A DNA stretch of 11,689 bases from Rhodospirillales bacterium (GCA_016776525.1 JADHTD010000054.1:1-11689), one strand, 5' to 3'. Positions 1 through 5,778 are shown, counted from the first letter of the stretch. Numbers and translations: made by a program. Notes: generated by a model from the sequence alone, not told the origin.

Positions 1-344
1 CCACCTTCGAAGGTGAAGTCGATCTGGAACGGGTCAAGGACATTGCCCCGACCCTCAATCTCGACACCTCGGAATTCATGGAGAAAATCGGTTTTATCCG
101 CAACAACGCCGCCGGTTTCCGCGGTGACATGGCGGAATCTCTGAGCAAGGAAGAACTCACGAAAGAGGTCAAAAAACTCACCAAGGAGCTTTTGATCGAA
201 ACGCAGATGAGCCATTCCTATCGGCAGATTCTCGTCAACCTGTCGGAAAAAATGGGTGAATTGCAGGCGAAGGGCACTTCCGAACAGCAGGAATGGGCCT
301 TCGGTATATGCGAATGGCTGCGGGCCGAAATCGTCAAGGAGTGA
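1..344 (+). CDS. C-terminal part of an unidentified protein (5' end outside the window)
   Basis: The reading frame is open from the left edge (first full codon at base 3) to a TGA at 342-344, so 113 C-terminal residues are visible. An ATG at 78 lies in this frame, but the frame stays open upstream with normal coding character, so I treat the gene as truncated by the window edge. The visible part is rich in Glu and Lys and looks almost entirely alpha-helical. A lysine-rich amphipathic stretch (EELTKEVKKLTKELLIE) is followed by a helix starting SHSYRQILVNLSEKM, with Trp residues near the C-terminus. There is no signal peptide, membrane segment or catalytic motif. It could be a cytoplasmic regulator or helical scaffold, but I do not recognise a family. 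Its stop lies 6 bp from the stop of the convergent gene at 351. Confidence 0.75.
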   Translation, partial: TFEGEVDLERVKDIAPTLNLDTSEFMEKIGFIRNNAAGFRGDMAESLSKEELTKEVKKLTKELLIETQMSHSYRQILVNLSEKMGELQAKGTSEQQEWAFGICEWLRAEIVKE

Positions 345-350
345 GTCCGG

Positions 351-737
351 TCATTTCCGGCCCGCTTTGACCACCGTCGGCACATTGCAGAATAATCCGC
401 CGGACATGCGGATCGGCAGGGTGCCGGGCTGCATGCGGGCATTTTTAAAACACGGCACGGTAATGGAGCGGCCGGGCAGGGGCTTGTAGGTATAGATATC
501 GTCCAGGCCTTCCACCTTGGGGTCGCTCAAGGCTTTCGGCATCTCGCAGACAATAACGCTGCGGAGCGGCCGGGGCAGGCGGACCCAGGCCTTTTTCCTC
601 TGGTCGAATTCCAGGACCTGGCTGCGTTCGCAAAGCTTCAGGGTGAGCATCTTTTCGGGTTGCGCATTCCACCACAGGGCGCCGCCCATGAGGCCGGCGA
701 ACAGGGCCAGAAAAACCAGAACCAGAAAAATCCTCAT
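351..737 (-). CDS. Small secreted or membrane-anchored four-cysteine protein, unknown function
   Basis: This encodes 128 residues from the ATG at 737. The frame stays open to an ATG at 812, but I chose 737 because a purine-rich GGAGGGGAG lies just upstream and the protein then begins with a classic export signal (MRIFLVLVFLALFAGLMGGAL). Residues 3-22 form a hydrophobic helix that could be a cleaved signal or an N-terminal anchor. After it come four cysteines (36, 64, 96, 117), an even number consistent with two disulfides in the periplasm. The mature part is basic with many short beta-like segments (VIVCEMP, RSITVPCF, GGLFCNVP). No lipobox is seen, since no Cys follows the hydrophobic stretch directly. 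I do not recognise the family. It lies 71 bp downstream of the hemerythrin gene on the same strand and could be cotranscribed with it. Confidence 0.7.
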   Translation of the reverse strand: MRIFLVLVFLALFAGLMGGALWWNAQPEKMLTLKLCERSQVLEFDQRKKAWVRLPRPLRSVIVCEMPKALSDPKVEGLDDIYTYKPLPGRSITVPCFKNARMQPGTLPIRMSGGLFCNVPTVVKAGRK

Positions 738-808
738 GGTGGTTCTCCCCTCCGGCTTTGGGGCGGACCAGGCGGCTCTCGTCCCCGGGCTGCCCGCAAG
801 GCGCCCCG

Positions 809-1225
809 TCAAACCTTATAGACGTCTTTAACCATGGCGCTCATCTGTTTGTCGCTGGTCAGGATATGCTCGACGATCCACATGTTCAGCATACCCTTGA
901 CGGCCTGGCAGTCTCCGGTGTCCGGTGCGGTCTTACATTGCACCAGGAACCCCGTGTATTCGTCCAGGAGCTTATTATGCTGGGTTTTATGTTCGTTGTA
1001 GCCGGGGAACTTGTTGGCCTGCATGACATGTTCTTCCAGGGCGAAATGGGTCTGCATGCGGACCAGGATGTCGCCCAGGGTGTTCTCGATCTTATCTTTG
1101 TCGTCGTGTTCGGTCAGTTCCCGGTGTAATTCGTTGATGTCGTCGATCAGGGAACGGTGCTCGTAGTCCAGTTCCTCGATGCCGATCAGAAAGGCATCGG
1201 ACCATTCGATGAGATTAGCCGTCAT
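809..1225 (-). CDS. Bacteriohemerythrin (non-heme diiron O2-binding protein)
   Basis: This 138-residue protein is a single hemerythrin domain, the usual length for a stand-alone bacteriohemerythrin. The full set of diiron ligands is visible in the expected order and spacing: His23 (in DYEHRSL), His60 and Glu64 (HFALEEH), His79 and His83 (HKTQH), then His120 and Asp125 (WIVEHILTSD). The N-terminal W-S-D and G-I-x-x-L-D-Y-E-H block is typical. Family knowledge: these cytoplasmic four-helix bundles bind O2 reversibly at a diiron centre and serve in O2 sensing, storage or delivery, often linked to chemotaxis or microaerobic respiration. There is no fused sensor or methyl-accepting domain here. 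The start at 1225 follows a purine-rich GGGGGTAGAAGG. An FNR-like dyad lies 78-91 bp upstream (1303-1316), which would suit oxygen control. The next gene upstream is divergent. Confidence 0.95.
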   Translation of the reverse strand: MTANLIEWSDAFLIGIEELDYEHRSLIDDINELHRELTEHDDKDKIENTLGDILVRMQTHFALEEHVMQANKFPGYNEHKTQHNKLLDEYTGFLVQCKTAPDTGDCQAVKGMLNMWIVEHILTSDKQMSAMVKDVYKV

Positions 1226-1302
1226 CCTTCTACCCCCGCCTAATCAAGGAATCGGAAGATCCCCCAGCCGGTAAATCCTACTGCATCGGCACGCCATCAG
1301 CC

Positions 1303-1316
1303 TTGATGGGCCTCAA
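1303..1316. promoter_or_regulatory. FNR-like dyad between divergent genes
   Basis: TTGAT-GGGC-CTCAA matches the FNR/Anr consensus TTGAT-N4-ATCAA at nine of ten half-site positions. It sits in the 178 bp divergent spacer between the bacteriohemerythrin gene (start 1225, -) and the dehydrogenase gene (start 1404, +). An oxygen-responsive regulator would fit the hemerythrin, which is why I list it, but such near matches also occur by chance. The left half-site is also part of a hairpin-forming repeat, CCATCA-GCCT-TGATGG (1294-1309), so the signal could be structural instead. I found no convincing -10 element at the right distance on the minus strand. Confidence 0.3.
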
Positions 1317-1403
1317 ATCCGGCCGGGGGCCTTTTCCTGTTGAGGCTGAAGGCCGTCCGGCTCTAGACTTCATGCAGGCATAGGGCCGAACAAGGAGGAA
1401 ACC

Positions 1404-2294
1404 ATGACCGATACCGTCGGCGTCATCGGGCTCGGCGCCATGGGGCGCATCGTTGCCGAACATCTTTTGAAAAGCCAGTTCAGGGTCTCCGGCTACGATA
1501 CCGATCCCGGTAAAATGGCTGTCCTGGAAGAACTCGGCCTGGAGAGGCGGGACTCTGCCGCCGCCGTCGCCCTCGATGCCGATGTGCTGATTACCTCGCT
1601 GCCCAGCCTGCAAGCCCTGACCGCCGTCCTCGAAGGGCCCGGCGGCATCCTGGAAACGGACCGGCCCGGACAAATCCTGATCGAAACCTGCACCCTGGCT
1701 GTCGACGATAAACAGGCGGCCGGGGAAACCCTGGAGAAATCGGGCCGGGTGATGCTCGATGCGCCGATCAGCGGCACGCCGCCGATGCTGGCCGGGATGC
1801 AGGCCTCGACCTTTGTCGGCGGCGATGCGGCAGCCTATGAACGCTGCCGTCCCATTTTCGCAAGCTATACGGCCAACCATGCCCATGTGGGCCAGGTCGG
1901 CGACAGTTCCAAGATGAAGTTCCTGGCCAATTACCTGGTCTATGTGCACACCGTGGCCGCCGCCGAATGCATGGTCCTGGCTCAAAAGGGGGGACTCGAC
2001 CCGGAACTGGTGCACCGGGTGCTGTCATCCAGCGCCGGCGCGTCGCGTATGTTCGAGGTGCGGGGCCGCATGATGGCGGATAACGATTACAGCTATCCGG
2101 ACGGTTCCATTTTCGATGTGTACCGCAAGGATGCCGCCATCATCACCGAATTCGCCGCCCAGGTGAACGCCCCCGTCGGCCTCTTTGCGGCCGCCCGCCA
2201 AACCTTTAACGCGGCGGTGGCCCTCGGCTTCGGGGATAAGGAACTGGCCGCCGTCTGCAAGGCGGTGGAAACCGCCGCCGGTATCGAGCGCTGA
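1404..2294 (+). CDS. NAD(P)-dependent beta-hydroxyacid dehydrogenase (3-hydroxyisobutyrate dehydrogenase family)
   Basis: This 296-residue protein has the typical length and full domain order of the family. The N-terminal Rossmann fold opens with VGVIGLGAMG (glycine-rich dinucleotide loop, residues 6-14). The substrate-binding loop follows at 119-131 (DAPISGTPPMLAG, with Ser123 where the family has its conserved SGG serine). The catalytic block GQVGDSSKMKFLAN (163-176) carries the conserved Lys172 and Asn176, and the C-terminal all-helical domain completes it. Family members oxidise or reduce small beta-hydroxyacids such as 3-hydroxyisobutyrate, tartronate semialdehyde or succinic semialdehyde. 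The sequence does not say which is used here. The usual SGG is SGT and the usual glycine of GxG in the catalytic block is Ser168, so the substrate may differ from textbook members. The start is firm: AAGGAGGA lies just before the ATG. The gene stands alone. Confidence 0.9.
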   Translation: MTDTVGVIGLGAMGRIVAEHLLKSQFRVSGYDTDPGKMAVLEELGLERRDSAAAVALDADVLITSLPSLQALTAVLEGPGGILETDRPGQILIETCTLAVDDKQAAGETLEKSGRVMLDAPISGTPPMLAGMQASTFVGGDAAAYERCRPIFASYTANHAHVGQVGDSSKMKFLANYLVYVHTVAAAECMVLAQKGGLDPELVHRVLSSSAGASRMFEVRGRMMADNDYSYPDGSIFDVYRKDAAIITEFAAQVNAPVGLFAAARQTFNAAVALGFGDKELAAVCKAVETAAGIER

Positions 2295-2312
2295 ATTTGA
2301 GGACGTTTTCCC

Positions 2313-2350
2313 AAAAAAGCACCCCCGGCGCGGAATGCATCCTGGGGGTG
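2313..2350 (-). terminator. Rho-independent terminator for the minus-strand DHOD gene
   Basis: Read on the minus strand, CACCCCC (2350-2344) pairs with GGGGGTG (2326-2320) across a 17-base loop, and CTTTTTT follows at once. The element sits about 95 bp beyond the DHOD stop at 2445. On the + strand the same hairpin has no trailing T run, so it is directional. Confidence 0.7.
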
Positions 2351-2404
2351 AAGGGAAATCATGAAGTGATGATGAGAGAATAGCGCTCTTTCGGCACCTT
2401 GAAA

Positions 2405-2446
2405 GTGACCGCCGTCACACCCCCCCAAGTTTTTTTGGTTTTTTTT
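2405..2446 (+). terminator. Inverted repeat plus homopolymer tracts, possible + strand terminator
   Basis: A perfect GTGAC-CGCC-GTCAC dyad (2405-2418) is followed by C7 (2420-2426), T7 (2430-2436) and T8 (2439-2446). On the + strand, CACCCCC at 2418-2424 can also pair with GGGGGTG at 2344-2350, placing the T7 tract 5 bases after the stem. This could end transcription of the dehydrogenase gene (stop 2292-2294). The 67-base loop makes it weaker than a canonical terminator. The T8 tract runs into the reverse-complement stop codon of the DHOD gene. Confidence 0.35.
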
Positions 2447-3542
2447 AGGCGGAATTGCCGCACCCGACGGCCTCGCCGACGGATTCGAAGCCATCTGCCC
2501 TTAAAAGCCGGGCCAATTCCCGGTTGATGCGTTTGACGATCCCCGGCCCTTCATAGACCATCGCCGTCAGCAACTGCACCAGGGAAGCGCCGAGTTTGAT
2601 TTTCTCATAGGCCTGTTCGGCGGAACCGACGCCGCCGGCGCCGATGATGCGGTAACGGTCCCGGTCCATGCGCCGGTAGAGTTCCTTGATGCAGGCGTTC
2701 ATCAAAGGCTCGCAGGGCGGCCCGGAAACGGCCCCCGGCAGGTTTTTCCAGACAGGCGGCGGCGTGCTGAGGGTGTCCGGCTTGACCGGCGCAAGGTTGA
2801 AGATAAAACCGGAAACCAGATCGAAGCCGTCGGCGGCTTCCAGCACCCGTTCGATGGCGGCAATGCCGCCCAGGGGCGACACCTTGAGGAACACCGGGCA
2901 TTGGATGCCGACTTCCGACAGGGCTTGCAGGCAGCGGACGATAGGCTCTTTGTCGGCGAAAAAATCGCGGCCGGTCTCGGTGTTCGGGCAACTGAGGTTG
3001 AGCGACAGGTATTGGCCTGTGTCCTTGAGCAGGCGGGCTGAACGCACATAGTCGGCGATGATCTCATCATCGGTGCTGGCCGGGGCCTCGATGCCGTGAT
3101 TGGTCTTCACCAGATTGATGCCCAGCGGCACCGGCAGTTTGACGCGCTTCAGCCGCTCCGCCACCACCTGGGCGCCGTCGTTGGGCAGCCCGTAATGGAC
3201 AATCGTTGCCCGGTCCTGCGGCAGCCGCCACAGGCGCGGCTTCGGATTGCCGTCGGAGGCCTCGGCCGAGACCGAGCCGATTTCCAGGTGCCCGAAGCCG
3301 AAGGCGGCCAGCATACGAACCGCTTCGCCGCTTTTATCGTAGCCGGCGGCAAGGCCGACCGGGTTGGCAAAACGCAGGCCGCAGACCTCGGTTTCCAGGG
3401 AACGGTCGCGGAAACTGAAAAAAGGGGCCAGGGCCGGCGCCGCCCAGGCCAAGTCATGACAAAGGCGGATCGAGGCGTGATGGGCCTGTTCCGGGTCAAA
3501 GCGGAAAATCACCGGCCGGGCGAGGGCGGAATAAAGGCTCAT
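2445..3542 (-). CDS. pyrD: Dihydroorotate dehydrogenase, class 2 (quinone-type) architecture with an active-site Cys
   Basis: This 365-residue flavoprotein has an N-terminal extension (about 1-50) containing FDPEQAHH, the membrane/quinone-side helices characteristic of class 2 enzymes, followed by an FMN-binding TIM barrel. Family residues are in place: AGYDK (Lys70), EIGSV (87-91), a GLPN loop (Asn121), GINLVK (141-146), LNLSCPNT (Asn182, Asn187), FLKVSP (Lys220), a FNL turn (Asn249), and the phosphate-binding GAGGVGS and GASLVQ segments (301-307, 318-323). Known class 2 enzymes oxidise dihydroorotate to orotate in pyrimidine synthesis, passing electrons to quinone at the inner membrane. Oddity: the catalytic base position, Ser in class 2 (NxSSPN), is Cys185 here, as in class 1. 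The NRMGFNN segment typical of E. coli PyrD is replaced by VHYGLPN. It may be the housekeeping enzyme or a paralog with another substrate. The start at 3542 has only a weak GGAA, and a leader frame overlaps it. Confidence 0.85.
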   Translation of the reverse strand: MSLYSALARPVIFRFDPEQAHHASIRLCHDLAWAAPALAPFFSFRDRSLETEVCGLRFANPVGLAAGYDKSGEAVRMLAAFGFGHLEIGSVSAEASDGNPKPRLWRLPQDRATIVHYGLPNDGAQVVAERLKRVKLPVPLGINLVKTNHGIEAPASTDDEIIADYVRSARLLKDTGQYLSLNLSCPNTETGRDFFADKEPIVRCLQALSEVGIQCPVFLKVSPLGGIAAIERVLEAADGFDLVSGFIFNLAPVKPDTLSTPPPVWKNLPGAVSGPPCEPLMNACIKELYRRMDRDRYRIIGAGGVGSAEQAYEKIKLGASLVQLLTAMVYEGPGIVKRINRELARLLRADGFESVGEAVGCGNSA

Positions 3543-3709
3543 GGAAGTTCCGGTTTATGGTTGTTTCGAGGCGGCAGTCTTCGGAATTGAGCTGTGGAAG
3601 AGTGCTCTATAAGAGTAGGAAATTCTCCCGGAAAGAGCAAAGAAAAACCCCCGAAAACGTATGGAAACAGGGGGTTTCGGGGATTGGGAGAGGCCCCGGA
3701 AGATGCCAT
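3539..3709 (-). CDS. Possible leader peptide (56 residues) overlapping the DHOD start
   Basis: An ATG at 3709 opens a 56-codon frame that ends with TGA at 3539-3541, overlapping the DHOD start as ATGA, an arrangement typical of translational coupling. The ATG lies 7 bases after the predicted -10 box (3716-3721), so an mRNA starting at this A would be leaderless. The frame runs through the terminator-like hairpin and the U-rich stretch behind it. The product would be Pro/Phe-rich with no recognisable domain. A frame this long can occur by chance and no Shine-Dalgarno is present, so confidence is low. Family context: enteric pyrimidine genes such as pyrBI use a translated leader coupled to an attenuator. 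Confidence 0.25.
   Translation of the reverse strand: MASSGASPNPRNPLFPYVFGGFSLLFPGEFPTLIEHSSTAQFRRLPPRNNHKPELP
3639..3682 (-). terminator. Terminator-like hairpin in the DHOD leader (candidate attenuator)
   Basis: On the minus strand two 8-bp stems are possible in overlapping registers. One is CCCCGAAA (3682-3675) with TTTCGGGG (3656-3649). The other is AAACCCCC (3677-3670) with GGGGGTTT (3652-3645). Both are followed by a U-rich tract, TTTTTCTTT (3647-3639). The hairpin lies between the predicted promoter (3716-3744) and the DHOD start at 3542, which makes it a candidate attenuator. It could instead stop stray read-through from the minus-strand genes beyond 4197. Confidence 0.55.
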
Positions 3710-3715
3710 GGCGCT

Positions 3716-3744
3716 ATAATAAGCCTTACCCCGACCCCTGTCAG
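3716..3744 (-). promoter_or_regulatory. Sigma70-type promoter for the DHOD gene
   Basis: Read on the minus strand, CTGACA (3744-3739) and TATTAT (3721-3716) each match the -35 and -10 consensus at five of six positions, separated by exactly 17 bp. The predicted start would be near 3709, about 167 bases upstream of the DHOD ATG. Confidence 0.55.
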
Positions 3745-3747
3745 GGG
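3735..3747. repeat. 13-bp dyad covering the -35 box (operator candidate)
   Basis: CCCCTG-T-CAGGGG is a perfect 6+1+6 inverted repeat that contains the whole predicted -35 hexamer of the minus-strand promoter. A repressor bound here would block RNA polymerase. A second small dyad, CATAT-T-ATATG (3762-3772), lies 15 bp further on. Neither matches a regulator I can name. Confidence 0.35.
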
Positions 3748-3825
3748 CCGCAATAACACCCCATATTATATGAGAGAGGTTTTGAACGCCTCTGGCACCT
3801 ATTCATGGATGGATAGGAGGAAGCA

Positions 3826-4035
3826 ATGCCGGAAACGAGCACCCCTGTCGATACTCCCGAGCGGCGCAACATGGAAAGGCGCACGGGCCGGGATCGCCGG
3901 ACCGCCCCCGACCGGCGCGAAAAATCCGACCGTTGGACGGTCCTCGATGCCTGGCGGGACCATAAATTGATCTTGCGCGCCCCGCTCGGCCGCCGCCGTT
4001 ACGACCGGCGTCACGATGACCGGAGGGATGATTAA
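3826..4035 (+). CDS. Small Arg/Asp-rich protein, unknown function
   Basis: This encodes 69 residues. The start is supported by a near-ideal ribosome binding site (TAGGAGGA, 5 bases before the ATG), which is the main reason to believe this short frame. The protein is extremely charged. Two RR/DRR-rich segments, residues 13-31 (ERRNMERRTGRDRRTAPDRR) and 57-69 (RRRYDRRHDDRRDD), flank a more ordinary central part containing WTVLDAWRDHKLILRAPLG. No signal peptide or membrane helix is present. Repeated R-D-R-R motifs suggest a low-complexity, probably disordered protein that could bind nucleic acid or an acidic partner; that is inference. I recognise no family. Its neighbours are divergent (DHOD) and convergent (amidohydrolase), so it is probably transcribed alone. 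A T6 tract follows at 4060-4065 but without a good stem. Confidence 0.6.
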   Translation: MPETSTPVDTPERRNMERRTGRDRRTAPDRREKSDRWTVLDAWRDHKLILRAPLGRRRYDRRHDDRRDD

Positions 4036-4186
4036 AGACATCTTGATATCGACCGGCGTTTTTTAGACCCGGCCCGGTGAGGGTGTGCCCGTCCTGGCCC
4101 CGGCCGATGGCCGCAGCGCGGACGAATTTAAAATCAGCTTATAACGTCGGTTTGTGACCCGGTGCGGCTGTTTGCAAGCATTTATC

Positions 4187-4214
4187 GAAAGCGCTTCTAG
4201 AACCCGTAAAGCGC
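4187..4214 (-). terminator. Weak hairpin terminator overlapping the amidohydrolase stop
   Basis: On the minus strand GCGCTT (4214-4209) pairs with AAGCGC (4196-4191) across a 12-base loop that includes the TAG stop, followed by only TTT before CG. A short U tract makes it a modest terminator candidate. Confidence 0.35.
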
Positions 4215-5084
4215 CTCTGCATTGTCGACCAATATCTTTTTCCGCACCGCTTGGTCGGGGGCCCAGTCGGCCAGTTGATCCATCAGCGCGCCATCGTTGG
4301 GCATGTTGCCCTTGAAGGCCGGGTGCGGCCAGTCGGTGCCCCAGATGACCCGCTCTTCGTTGGCCTCGATGAGGGCTCTGGCAAACGGCGTCACGTCCGT
4401 ATAGGGCGTCGTCTGCGCCGTGGTGATGCGGTATGACCCAGATACCTTGACCCAGCACCGGCCATCCCTGAGCAGGTCGAGGAAAGCCTGAAAACCCGGA
4501 TGGCCGATTCCCTGATCGGTCTTCATGTAGCCCAGGTGCCCGACCGACACATCAACCGCCATGCTGTTGAGGGTCGCCCGCAGGTCTTCCACCTCATGCA
4601 CGTGGATGAGGACTTCCAGGTGCCAACCCAAATCCTTGAGGCGTTCGGTGAATTTCCGCACGGCGCCGATGCCGTCGAACGGCATGCCGCCCTTGTCGAC
4701 GATGTTGACCCGCACCCCGCGGACGCCGCGGGCATGCAGGTCTTCCAGTTCCCTGTCGGTGATATCCCCGTCGACGGCGGCGACGGCCCTGAACCTGCCG
4801 TCCATCCTGTCGACGGCATCCAGCATGCAGGAATTGTCGGTGCCGTAGACGCTGGGTTGGGTCAGCACCGCGCGCTCGATCCCGCCCAGGGTTTTGTGCA
4901 CCGCCAGATAAGTTTCCAGACTGGCGTCAGGCGGGGTATAGCCGCGCTTCGGTGAATAGGCGTATCGGTTTTCCGGTCCGAAAATATGGGCGTGACAATC
5001 GACGGCGCCGGGCGGTACCGCGAACTTTACCGGCGTCGGCTGCGAATCGGGCCCCTGGCACAGCGGATAACGGTCTTCGCTCAT
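4197..5084 (-). CDS. Amidohydrolase family hydrolase related to 2-pyrone-4,6-dicarboxylate lactonase
   Basis: This 295-residue TIM-barrel protein belongs to the amidohydrolase superfamily (Amidohydro_2 type). Landmarks in order are DCHAHIFGP (His31, His33 after strand 1), TQPSVYGTDN (75-84), GVRGVRVN (120-127), IHVHE (160-164), SVGHLGYMK (His183), WVKVSGSYR (211-219) and WGTDWPHP (Asp251). This pattern, with HxH, a His on strand 6 and an Asp in GTDWPHP, is that of the LigI/PDC lactonase group, which hydrolyses lactones of aromatic degradation products, often without a firmly bound metal. The true substrate cannot be read from sequence and no other ring-cleavage gene is nearby. The start at 5084 follows AGGCAGG, and the stop of the upstream YciI-like gene is only 10 bp away. 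The two are almost surely cotranscribed, and the neighbour may act on the same or a related compound. Confidence 0.85.
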   Translation of the reverse strand: MSEDRYPLCQGPDSQPTPVKFAVPPGAVDCHAHIFGPENRYAYSPKRGYTPPDASLETYLAVHKTLGGIERAVLTQPSVYGTDNSCMLDAVDRMDGRFRAVAAVDGDITDRELEDLHARGVRGVRVNIVDKGGMPFDGIGAVRKFTERLKDLGWHLEVLIHVHEVEDLRATLNSMAVDVSVGHLGYMKTDQGIGHPGFQAFLDLLRDGRCWVKVSGSYRITTAQTTPYTDVTPFARALIEANEERVIWGTDWPHPAFKGNMPNDGALMDQLADWAPDQAVRKKILVDNAEALYGF

Positions 5085-5094
5085 GGCCTGCCTG

Positions 5095-5718
5095 TCATGG
5101 AATGGTCGGGTCGACTTTGAACTTGTCCATGACCCGGCCGAACCGCCAGCCGTAGAAATTCACTTTGCTGAACAGGCCGCCATAATTAAACGGCTCGCCA
5201 TCCCAGAATTTCCTGGCCGCCGCCAGGTCCGGGACATCGATAATCATCAGGCTGCCGATCTGGCGGGCGCCGTCATCGGACATAAGCGGCCCGCGGGTGA
5301 TATAGAGGCTTTCCTGTTCCGCCTGGAAGGCCTCGTGCTCGGCCCGCAACTCATCGCGCAGGTCGTCGGCGCCGTCCTTATCATGGGCCTCAATGAGGTA
5401 TTGCACATTGCCTTCGGTCCTGGGGCAGTCGCGCCAGGAAAAGGGAACGCTCGGCGACCAGCGGTAAATCTCATAGCGCTTTTGCAGGCCGGCAATGTGA
5501 TAGGGTTCCTCGTCAACGTTGGCCTGGGCGGCGGCCCGGTCGGGCAGGTCGATGAGGCGCATGCTGCCGAGTTCCGATTGCAGGTCTTCGGTCAGGATCG
5601 GCCCGACGAAGAGGGAAACTTGGCGCATGTCGTCGAGATATTTGAGATGCGGCTCCCGGGTGGCGTCGCGGATGGCCCCCGAATCCGGTTCATCGTACAG
5701 TTTGATATAGTAATGCAT
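5095..5718 (-). CDS. Tandem-duplicated YciI-like (dimeric alpha-beta barrel) protein
   Basis: This 207-residue protein is made of two homologous halves, about 2-87 and 105-191, joined by a short linker. Each half runs: N-terminal beta strand (YYIKLYD / VQYLIEAHD), helix with Arg and His (REPHLKYL / RAEHEAFQ), a GP turn (GPILTEDL / GPLMSDDG), GSMRLIDLPD / GSLMIIDVPD, an AAA helix, EPYHIAGL / EPFNYGGL and a closing strand (YEIYRW / VNFYGW). Stand-alone YciI proteins are about 90-100 residues and dimerise, so this fusion probably makes an intramolecular dimer. Members are thought to be small enzymes, for example lactone isomerases or hydrolases. His24 and His128 occupy equivalent places, so both sites may be active. 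The pairing with the lactonase-like gene 10 bp downstream supports a catabolic role (inference). The start at 5718 follows GGCGGGGA. Confidence 0.82.
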   Translation of the reverse strand: MHYYIKLYDEPDSGAIRDATREPHLKYLDDMRQVSLFVGPILTEDLQSELGSMRLIDLPDRAAAQANVDEEPYHIAGLQKRYEIYRWSPSVPFSWRDCPRTEGNVQYLIEAHDKDGADDLRDELRAEHEAFQAEQESLYITRGPLMSDDGARQIGSLMIIDVPDLAAARKFWDGEPFNYGGLFSKVNFYGWRFGRVMDKFKVDPTIP

Positions 5719-5778
5719 GTCTATCCCCGCCCTGGAGTTATCAATGTTGCGGATAGTTGTCGCCGATGAGGCCGCCTG

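Noticed and set aside
1278..2015. Long minus-strand open frame (245 codons) across the dehydrogenase gene
   Set aside because: It lies antisense to a well-supported enzyme with all family motifs. Its translation is Gly/His/Gln-rich with no motif, an artefact of GC-rich codon bias.
3715..3720. Plus-strand TATAAT as promoter for the 69-residue gene
   Set aside because: There is no -35 element at 16-18 bp upstream. The same bases fit a better minus-strand promoter.
4050..4065. T6 tract after the 69-residue gene as a terminator
   Set aside because: No GC-rich inverted repeat directly precedes it. The ACCGGCG before it finds no complementary arm nearby.
5083..5769. 228-codon plus-strand frame over the YciI-like gene
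   Set aside because: It is the mirror frame of a protein with two clear homologous halves. It has no ribosome site and no recognisable domain.
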